From: CAZJDV01 sp964544865
GTDB lineage: Bacteria; Chloroflexota; Dehalococcoidia; Lucifugimonadales; CAJWER01
Assembly (NCBI GenBank): GCA_964544865.1
Contig: CAZJDV010000041.1
Location: forward strand, 1 to 22,203
Reading direction: 5' to 3'
Length of the DNA stretch: 22,203 bases
Part shown: positions 16,807-22,203 of the stretch, in pieces
How the letters are laid out: each line of letters opens with the position of its first letter
Position numbering within the stretch: position 1 is the first letter of the stretch
Translations under genes and position numbers: made by a program
Notes under the pieces: generated by a model
The model's database searches: none
The model's input: only the letters and a program-made list of their open reading frames with translations
What the model was told of the DNA's origin: nothing

Positions 16807-17184
16807 TCACGCGAGTCGGGATAGCTGGTAGCCCGCCGTCGCAGCTCCCACTCCGAGCAGCACCTGCAAAACGATGTTGGCGGTGGCGCCACCGACCGAT
16901 CCCTGGCGGAGGAGGGTGAATGTCTCGACCCCGAAGGTCGAAAACGTGGTAAACCCTCCGAGCACGCCGACAAAGAGCAGCGCTCGCATCTCGGGGCCGA
17001 ACAGGCTCTTGGCCTCGGCCAGTCCGACAAGGGTGCCCAGAAGCAGGGAGCCTGTGGCGTTGACCGCCAGCGTACCGTACGGCCACAACGGATTATCGAG
17101 GATGTGCTGGACCCAGTCGGTGAGCAAATGACGGAACACCGCGCCGAAAAAGCCACCGACGCCAACAAAGGTTACTATCAGCAT
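16807..17184 (-). CDS. crcB: Fluoride ion channel CrcB/Fluc
   Basis: The 125-residue, four-helix membrane protein matches CrcB/Fluc, a dual-topology dimeric channel that lets fluoride leave the cell. The family motifs are present: GGFFGAVFRHLL (10-21), GTLAVNATGSLLLG (37-50) with the conserved Asn, and GGFTTFSTF (76-84) with the phenylalanine and threonine residues that line the pore. Length is normal for a single-gene Fluc. Its leader contains a fluoride riboswitch and a terminator (separate entries), which independently supports the function. The start codon is ATG with only a weak GGGGGT ribosome site upstream. Downstream, 45 bases before the GTG of the disrupted permease, the strand continues, so read-through is possible. 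Confidence 0.96.
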   Translation of the reverse strand: MLIVTFVGVGGFFGAVFRHLLTDWVQHILDNPLWPYGTLAVNATGSLLLGTLVGLAEAKSLFGPEMRALLFVGVLGGFTTFSTFGVETFTLLRQGSVGGATANIVLQVLLGVGAATAGYQLSRLA

Positions 17185-17226
17185 CTATCTACCCCCTTAC
17201 GACATGATTCTTCGGGGGCAGGCGGT

Positions 17227-17260
17227 CAAGAAAAAGCTCCCACCCCTGAAGAGCAGGAGC
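17227..17260 (-). terminator. Riboswitch-controlled intrinsic terminator before crcB
   Basis: Reading the minus strand, GCTCCTGCTC pairs with GGGGTGGGAGC across a short loop (17236-17260; G-U pairs included) and is followed by TTTTTCTTG. The first five bases of the stem (17256-17260) are also the 3' strand of the riboswitch pseudoknot, so pseudoknot and terminator exclude each other. This predicts an ON switch: fluoride binding stabilises the pseudoknot and allows transcription of crcB. Confidence 0.85.
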
Positions 17261-17310
17261 CATCAGTCCCAGGCAGGCCGGGACGGACATAACGAGCTCC
17301 ATCGCTTGCA
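17251..17310 (-). promoter_or_regulatory. Fluoride riboswitch (crcB motif)
   Basis: The RNA read from the minus strand carries the class hallmarks. P1 pairs AGCG with CGUU around the loop AUGGAGCU. A second stem, GUCCC (17280-17284) with GGGAC (17266-17270), is followed immediately by UGAUG and then GGCUCCUGC. The loop bases GGAGC (17296-17300) can form the pseudoknot with GCUCC (17256-17260). The string CUGAUGGCUCC closely follows the known consensus CUGAUGnCUCCUAC. Its position in the crcB leader fits established biology: the RNA senses fluoride and controls export. Confidence 0.92.
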
Positions 17311-17313
17311 GCA

Positions 17314-17342
17314 ATCTTGGCCGCGGCGTGCCTATTTGTCAA
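17314..17342 (-). promoter_or_regulatory. Putative crcB promoter
   Basis: A perfect -35 TTGACA (17337-17342, minus strand) stands 17 bases before CAAGAT (17314-17319), a weak -10 with three of six matches. Transcription would start near 17307, at the first bases of riboswitch stem P1, which is the arrangement expected for a leader that is all aptamer. Confidence 0.4.
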
Positions 17343-17423
17343 GCACGCACATCAGAACGGAGTCTCCCGCGAGGTGACGTGAGTGCAGTGCTGGATGCAC
17401 CGCGTGTCAGAGGTGGTGGGTGC

Positions 17424-17450
17424 AGGGGAGACAGGGGAGACAGGGGAGAT
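17424..17450. repeat. Three tandem copies of a 9-bp unit
   Basis: AGGGGAGAC occurs three times head to tail (17424, 17433, 17442), the last copy with T in the final position. It lies in the spacer between the crcB leader and the second Gfo/Idh/MocA gene. It codes for nothing recognised; a slippage product is the simplest reading. Confidence 0.8.
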
Positions 17451-17486
17451 ACGATTTTCTTGGGCGGCGGTCCCTGTTAGAGCTCT

Positions 17487-17507
17487 CCGGCTACGTGAGA
17501 TAGCCGG
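17487..17507 (-). terminator. Hairpin directly after the second Gfo/Idh/MocA gene, no U-tract
   Basis: Perfect seven-base stem CCGGCTA/TAGCCGG with a seven-base loop, starting three bases after the minus-strand TGA at 17510. No T-run follows. Its placement mirrors the hairpin after the DapA-family gene (12217-12238). Confidence 0.45.
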
Positions 17508-17509
17508 TG

Positions 17510-18646
17510 TCAGCCGGCGGCCTGTTTCTGCCGCCGGATCCTGGCGGGCTCGTCGCCCTGCAGGGTCTCGCTGGACTGTATCAGCAGGCTCCGGTCTTGC
17601 AGCGGAAGCGTGACCTTGACTCCACCGCGCCTGTGCGATTCCCGCAGCGCCATCGCAATCTCCAGGGCCGCCAGGCCGTCATCGCCGGAGGCCTTCGGCT
17701 TCCCTCCGGTCTCGAATGCGTTGATGATGTCCTCCACAATCGTCAATCCGGTGCCCGGTATGTTGATCGGCCAGTGCATCGGGTGCTTTACCAGTCTGGG
17801 CCTGGCCCTGCGGGCGCCCGCCCGCCCGGATCCCGGCGTGTCCTCGTGCATCATGCGGGTGATCTCAAACTCCATCGGGGATTCGTTGCACCGGATACGC
17901 CCCCTCTCTCCGATGACGTCGACCTCGTGGCCGGCGGCCCCGACGGGCATGGCGCGGATGTAGGCGCGCACGCCGTTGTCGAAGGCCATGTAGCCATTGC
18001 CCATCAGGTCGTTGTCGCCGGCGGCGGCCTCGTCCGACTCCATCTCGCCGAAGACCCATTCGACGTTGCCGCCGGCCAGGTATCGCATGATGTCGATGAG
18101 GTGGCTACCGTTGTGGGAAAGCCCGCATTGGCCGTAGGCGGTGACCTGATAGATCTCGCCAAGCTCGCCGTCCTCGATCATGCGCCGGGCCTCGGTGTAG
18201 AACGGGTTCCAACGCCGCGCGGTGTTGACGGCGAAGGCGATGTTGTTCTCGCGGCAGACGCGGACCATGGCGTCCGCCTCCTCCAGGCTGATGGCTATAG
18301 GCTTCTCCGCCCAGATTCCTTTCACACCGGCGCGGGCGGCGTCCTGCACGATGGATGCCCGCACCTTGGCGGTGGTGGTTACGCTCACGATGTCCAGGTC
18401 CTCGTTGGCGAGCATGTCCTTATGGCTTCGATACAGATGATCGGGGGAGATTCCCCAGCGCTCGCCGAAAAGTTCGCGCTGCTCGTCGTGGGGGTCGGCC
18501 CCCGCAACAAGCTCGACTTGGGGAGAGTAGTAATAGGCCGGCCCGTGGCAGTAGGGCGAGAATGTCGCACCGCCTTGTGTGTGATCGTCGTCGTACGTGC
18601 TTCCCATTCGTCCAAGACCGACTACCGCGGCTCGATAAGTCGCCAT
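17510..18646 (-). CDS. Gfo/Idh/MocA family oxidoreductase (second copy)
   Basis: The 378-residue protein is a second NAD(P)-dependent sugar or cyclitol dehydrogenase-like enzyme. The Rossmann loop GLGRMG is at 10-15, EKP at 114-116, and the HNGSHLIDIMRYLAG segment (178-192) supplies H182 and D185, the usual catalytic pair of the family. The start ATG 18646 has GGAGG four bases upstream; the frame remains open much further, but that extension runs into the neighbouring gene and is not used. It shares the C-terminal pattern MALRESHRRGGVKVTLPLQDRSL with the copy at 9475-10605, suggesting related substrates. The MDR dehydrogenase gene lies 101 bases upstream on the same strand, so the two may form an operon. 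Confidence 0.9.
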   Translation of the reverse strand: MATYRAAVVGLGRMGSTYDDDHTQGGATFSPYCHGPAYYYSPQVELVAGADPHDEQRELFGERWGISPDHLYRSHKDMLANEDLDIVSVTTTAKVRASIVQDAARAGVKGIWAEKPIAISLEEADAMVRVCRENNIAFAVNTARRWNPFYTEARRMIEDGELGEIYQVTAYGQCGLSHNGSHLIDIMRYLAGGNVEWVFGEMESDEAAAGDNDLMGNGYMAFDNGVRAYIRAMPVGAAGHEVDVIGERGRIRCNESPMEFEITRMMHEDTPGSGRAGARRARPRLVKHPMHWPINIPGTGLTIVEDIINAFETGGKPKASGDDGLAALEIAMALRESHRRGGVKVTLPLQDRSLLIQSSETLQGDEPARIRRQKQAAG

Positions 18647-18747
18647 GATTCCTCCGGTGGCGCATGCCTTATTGTTTCCAGCGTTGATTCGCTCCTGTCG
18701 TTCTGTCTCGCTTGAAATCTGGCGCGGCCAGCGATAGGCGCACCGGC

Positions 18748-19730
18748 TCAGTCGTCCCATTCGAGAATCACGCCGAGGGCCTCGTCTGGGCTGCGATAGA
18801 GGAAATGGTACGCGTCGGGGGTCTGCCGCCAGGGGAAGCGGTGGGTGATGAGCGGCTCGAACTGGATGCGGCCGTCGATGAGCATTCGCGCCGTGTCTTC
18901 CATGTCTTTCGCGCTGGGCCCGCCGGGCGAATTCCAGTACCCGCCGACGATCTGCTTGTTCATCATCAGGCTGGAGTCGAGGAGGAGAGGCTTGCCCTGG
19001 TAGAGTGCGATGAGGTGAACGACGCCGTCCCTTTTTACCATGCGCATGGTCTGCTCGAACGACTTGACGCCGGCGTCTCCGCCGACGCACTCGACGACCA
19101 CGTCGGCGCCGTTGCCTCCCGTGAGGTCCATCACCGCCTCCACGGAGTCGTGCACGGAGACGTTGATAACCTCGTCCGCCCCGCACCGCCGGGAGATATC
19201 GCACCGAAGCTCATACGCGTCGGTCGTGATCACGCGGTCGGGCCTGCGCTCGCGAACCGCCTGCGAATAGAGATTGCCGACGAGCCCCTGGCCCTGTACC
19301 ACCACGGTGTCGCCTGGTTTGATCGGCGTCGCCCTTGACCATGCCACTCCGCCGGCCGCCAGGGGGAGGAACGTGGCCGCCTCGTAGCCCATATCCGCGG
19401 CCAACGGGACCACCCGGCCCCCGTGGCCGCCCGGTGAGCCAAGGACGTACTGGGCGTGCGGGGCGCTCACCCCGACCCTCTGTCCCGGCCCATACTCGCT
19501 GACGCCGGCGCCGGCATCCACCACTTCACCGGAATCCGAGTACCCCATCATCTGAGGGTCCAGGCCTCTTGCCTGTTGTAACGTCGGAAAAGCTCGGAGC
19601 CGCGGCTTATCAAGCTCCGGTTGACACGTACCAGGACCTGTTCCGGCCCCGGTCGCGGGATGTCCGCGTCCACCATCTGGACGTTGCCGAACCCCTCGAG
19701 CTTCTCCAGGCGCTTCATTGTGGACATCAT
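18748..19730 (-). pseudogene. Zinc-less MDR family dehydrogenase, frameshifted
   Basis: Two frames join to give one medium-chain dehydrogenase. The first, from ATG 19730 (or ATG 19718), reads MKRLEKLEGFGNVQMVDADIPRPG... to NRQEA; the second continues from about 19562 as LDPQMMGYSDSGEVVDAGAGV to the end at 18748. A single missing base after the Ala codon (near 19562-19566) explains the break. The N-terminal domain has ISRGSEL where zinc-dependent members have C-G-T-D, and no four-cysteine zinc site exists, so the enzyme would be zinc-free. The NAD loop is VQGQGLVGN. The likely role is oxidation of a sugar or alcohol next to the Gfo/Idh/MocA enzyme. The divergent spacer 19731-19931 holds a GC-rich imperfect hairpin only. 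Confidence 0.82.
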
Positions 19731-19931
19731 TTACGGTCCGTGGCTCCGGGTAGATTGAGGTCAAAGTGCCGCCTGCCGGCCGAGTCCGGCGGCGGGTGCA
19801 CGTCCACCATTTTCTCTATGCTAGCGAAGACGCTTCATGTTATCATGGGCGTCGGCTCAGCGGTCAACAGAACCGGCCGCTCAGCGTCACCGTATGAACA
19901 CTCGAAGGACTCGCACCATTCTGCGCCATCA

Positions 19932-21512
19932 ATGCCGAAACTGATCGTCCGGCGGCTTACCACCAATTGGAAACTGCTGCTCGCCATCTTCGCCGGTGTA
20001 ACCATGGCCAGCAGCCTGGTGGCGGGCGCGCTCGTTTACCTCTGGTCTCTGAATCGGTTGAGCCTGAACACGGCCATCGACCGGGCAAGCGATAAATTCC
20101 TGAATCTGCGAACCTTCGCGCCGTTCGTACCTCTGATGGAGTCAGCCCTCGACGCGACCGACCAGACGGTCAACGAGGTGCTCGATGGGAGCCTCGCCGA
20201 GATCAACTTCGGCGTCGTCCGCCACCTCAGGACCGATTCCTTCCTGATGGGGCTTCCCGGGCGTCCCCTCCCGGTGGACCCGGCCTGGGAGTCCCAGACG
20301 CCCCGCATGTTTTTTCAGACGCTCAGCGACTTCACGTCGCACGTTACGGTCCTTGAGGGCCGCATGGCCGGCGACGCGGTTGAGGAGATGCCCGCCGGCC
20401 TCCACGTCGAGGGCGTCGTCGGGAGGGGGATCGCGAGCTATTTCGGGGTGCGGGCCGGGGATGAAATCGTCCTCGCCAGGTCTATTTCACAGCCGGTGCG
20501 GATGGTGGTACTCATCACCGCCGTGGTCGCGCCTATCGATCCGGCGGACGTCTACTGGCCGCCGAGCACCGGTTTGTCCAGCGTAAGCTCCCAGGGAGCG
20601 TCCGATGACCCATACCAGATCGACCGTGCCACCGAGGACGCCCAGCAAGCGGACCTTTTCGATGAGGCCGACGAGGATCCGGAGCTGGGTGTGTTCGTGT
20701 CTACGAGCAGTCTGCTTGGAAGTGTGAGTGTCGCTTTCCCCACGACGTTCAGCACCATCGACTATTTCATGGGGGAGGACAAGCCGGCGCTAAAGCAGTG
20801 GACTCTGGAAGACGTGGGCCTGCGGCTTGAGGCCTTCGAGAGCGATCTGGCGTTCCGCGTGGCGGGCTCCGCGTCCGTCACCGGCATCACCGACATGATC
20901 GAGGACTTCGAGGAGCGGCGGTTTTTCTCGTCTATCCCTCTGTTGCTGCCCGTTGCCGTGATGATAATGACGGTGCTCTACTACCTCGCCATGATGGTCT
21001 CCTATCTCGTGGAGAGCCGAATGGACGACGTCGTCGCGCTGCGTAGCCGCGGCACGAGCATCATGCAGTTGCTCAGGATCTACGCCGTGGAGGGCGTCGT
21101 GGTCATCACCTTCACGTCATTGTTGAGGGCTGGCAACGTGGGGGTGGACGCGCGAGCCCTCGCCGGCGGTGCCTCCGCAGCCTTCTTTGAACCCAGGGAG
21201 GGCATTTACCTGGCGGCATTCTATACGATCAAGAATGAGACCAACTCGGCGGTCATACCGGGCACTCACGTCAACAATGTCTTTTCACTGATCGACAGCC
21301 AGGGACGGGTCTGGCCCACTGCGACGTACTACTCCCACGGATTCGAGGTGGCCTACGCCCTCGGCGTGCCGGATGGAAAAGAGGATCCTCGCGCATGGGT
21401 CGATACAGGTACTAGCTACGACACGGCCCTCGCATTCGACGTAGCCGAGGATGCCACAGGACTTCGGCTTCGATCTGAGCTGCTCAATTTGGAGATAGGG
21501 CTCGGAGAGTAG
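19932..21512 (+). CDS. Truncated FtsX/MacB-like permease joined to a DUF4352-like tail
   Basis: The 526-residue ORF has two dissimilar parts. Residues 1-393 look like the front of an FtsX-type ABC permease: membrane helix at about 15-38, an extracytoplasmic domain, a second helix at about 334-360 and the FtsX-like VESRMDDVVALRSRGTSIMQLLRIYAVEGVVVIT. Such permeases continue with more helices, which are missing. From about 394 the sequence changes to a beta-rich region (YLAAFYTIKNETNSAVIPG...NNVFSLIDSQGRVWP) resembling the DUF4352 fold of exported proteins. The join at about 21111 looks like a deletion fusion or an assembly chimera. ATG 19932 is chosen because it starts just before the first helix; no good ribosome site is seen. 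No MacB-type ATPase is adjacent. Confidence 0.7.
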   Translation: MPKLIVRRLTTNWKLLLAIFAGVTMASSLVAGALVYLWSLNRLSLNTAIDRASDKFLNLRTFAPFVPLMESALDATDQTVNEVLDGSLAEINFGVVRHLRTDSFLMGLPGRPLPVDPAWESQTPRMFFQTLSDFTSHVTVLEGRMAGDAVEEMPAGLHVEGVVGRGIASYFGVRAGDEIVLARSISQPVRMVVLITAVVAPIDPADVYWPPSTGLSSVSSQGASDDPYQIDRATEDAQQADLFDEADEDPELGVFVSTSSLLGSVSVAFPTTFSTIDYFMGEDKPALKQWTLEDVGLRLEAFESDLAFRVAGSASVTGITDMIEDFEERRFFSSIPLLLPVAVMIMTVLYYLAMMVSYLVESRMDDVVALRSRGTSIMQLLRIYAVEGVVVITFTSLLRAGNVGVDARALAGGASAAFFEPREGIYLAAFYTIKNETNSAVIPGTHVNNVFSLIDSQGRVWPTATYYSHGFEVAYALGVPDGKEDPRAWVDTGTSYDTALAFDVAEDATGLRLRSELLNLEIGLGE

Positions 21513-21584
21513 TGGCAGGCGGAAAGCATGGCTCTGGATGTGATGGTTGGCGCGGCTCCTAGCGAAGACCCAAAAGGATAAGAC

Positions 21585-22203
21585 ATGGCTAATGTGCTAG
21601 AGGTAAGGGATCTGGCAACCTATTTCCACACTTTCGACGGTGTCGTTAAGGCTGTCGATGGAATCAGCTACCACATCGAGGAAGGCGAGACCCTGGGAAT
21701 GGTTGGGGAGAGCGGTTGCGGCAAGAGTGTCAGCGCACTCTCCGTCATGCGGCTCATCGCCGACCCGCCCGGTAAGATAGAGCGCGGTGAGGTAATCTTC
21801 GATGGCAAGGACCTGCTCGGGCTGAGCGACGCCGAGATGCGCACCATCCGGGGCAATCGGATAGCCATGGTGTTCCAAGAGCCGATGACCTCTCTGAACC
21901 CGGTGCTAAGCATCGAGCGGCAGCTAATGGAGACCCTTGAGCTCCACCTGAATATGAGCCGCGCTCAGGCCAAGTCCCGGGCTGTCGAGCTGCTCGAACT
22001 GGTCGGCATCCCCGATCCCGACCGGCGGGTCAAGGATTACCCGCATCAGATGAGCGGCGGCATGAGGCAGAGGGTGATGATCGCGATGGCCATCAGTTGC
22101 GATCCTCGCCTTATCATTGCCGACGAACCCACCACGGCGCTCGACGTGACCATTCAGGCGCAGATCCTGGAGCTCATGCAGTCGCTCTCCAAAGAGCTGG
22201 GCA
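21585..22203 (+). CDS. dppD: Oligopeptide/dipeptide ABC transporter ATP-binding protein (DppD/OppD type), partial
   Basis: The gene begins at ATG 21585, with AGGA six bases upstream, and runs off the window edge after 206 codons. Visible motifs: Walker A GESGCGKS (41-48), Q-loop Q98 in VFQEPMTSLNPV, signature MSGGMRQR (156-163) and Walker B LIIADEPTTALD (176-187). VFQEPMTSLNPV and the spacing are typical of the DppD/OppD ATPases that drive uptake of peptides, and also of some sugars and nickel. The second half, including the H-loop and the C-terminal oligopeptide-transporter domain, is outside the window. Permease and binding-protein genes are expected to follow, if this is a standard operon. 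Confidence 0.93.
   Translation, partial: MANVLEVRDLATYFHTFDGVVKAVDGISYHIEEGETLGMVGESGCGKSVSALSVMRLIADPPGKIERGEVIFDGKDLLGLSDAEMRTIRGNRIAMVFQEPMTSLNPVLSIERQLMETLELHLNMSRAQAKSRAVELLELVGIPDPDRRVKDYPHQMSGGMRQRVMIAMAISCDPRLIIADEPTTALDVTIQAQILELMQSLSKELG

Noticed and set aside
16762..17086. N-terminal extension of the permease frame into crcB
   Set aside because: It lies over the crcB gene in another frame; the real permease start is GTG 16761 with its own ribosome site.
18647..19204. N-terminal extension of the second Gfo/Idh/MocA frame
   Set aside because: It overlaps the MDR gene out of frame, and the Rossmann fold starts properly at ATG 18646 after GGAGG.

Overview
The window is GC-rich and gene-dense, with SD-led starts (AGGAGG-type, with ATG, GTG and TTG all used) and TGA as the usual stop. 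The content suggests an uncultured Chloroflexota, perhaps SAR202/Dehalococcoidia-like: a Gld-type ABC operon, several sugar and sugar-acid oxidoreductases, an enolase-superfamily enzyme and a Dpp-type ATPase. This assignment is an inference from gene content. No rRNA, tRNA, CRISPR array or transposase gene was seen.

Left part (1-3.6 kb). A Ymh/TIGR02391-like gene with a HEPN-type RX4H motif overlaps, by ATGA, a 54-codon ORF with two CxC pairs. Facing them is a minus-strand pair for glycolysis: a phosphofructokinase with pyrophosphate-type active-site residues, then a class I fructose-bisphosphate aldolase. A near-consensus promoter precedes the kinase.

Middle left (3.6-8.4 kb). Three plus-strand genes overlap stop-to-start: an ABC ATPase, a fused GldF-GldG permease/auxiliary protein and a DUF4340 protein. 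Together they look like one membrane complex of unknown substrate.

Middle (8.6-15 kb). This is a carbohydrate-catabolism neighbourhood. It holds a TIM-barrel sugar isomerase/epimerase with a Gfo/Idh/MocA dehydrogenase, a broken threonine-dehydrogenase-like MDR gene, a 111-bp inverted-repeat element, and a divergent pair made of a DapA-family aldolase/lyase and an enolase-superfamily protein that lacks the usual lysines. A Nudix hydrolase follows.

Right part (15-22.2 kb). In order: a probable lipoprotein, a broken ABC-2 permease, crcB (fluoride channel) under a well-formed fluoride riboswitch with a terminator, a second Gfo/Idh/MocA dehydrogenase behind a frameshifted MDR dehydrogenase, an FtsX-like permease fragment joined to a DUF4352-like tail, and the start of a DppD/OppD-type ATPase cut by the window edge.

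All apparent lesions (three single-base frameshifts, two in-frame stops, one chimeric ORF) lie right of 10.8 kb, while about 9 kb of coding sequence to the left is clean. This may be real gene decay or a locally poor assembly; the sequence alone cannot decide.
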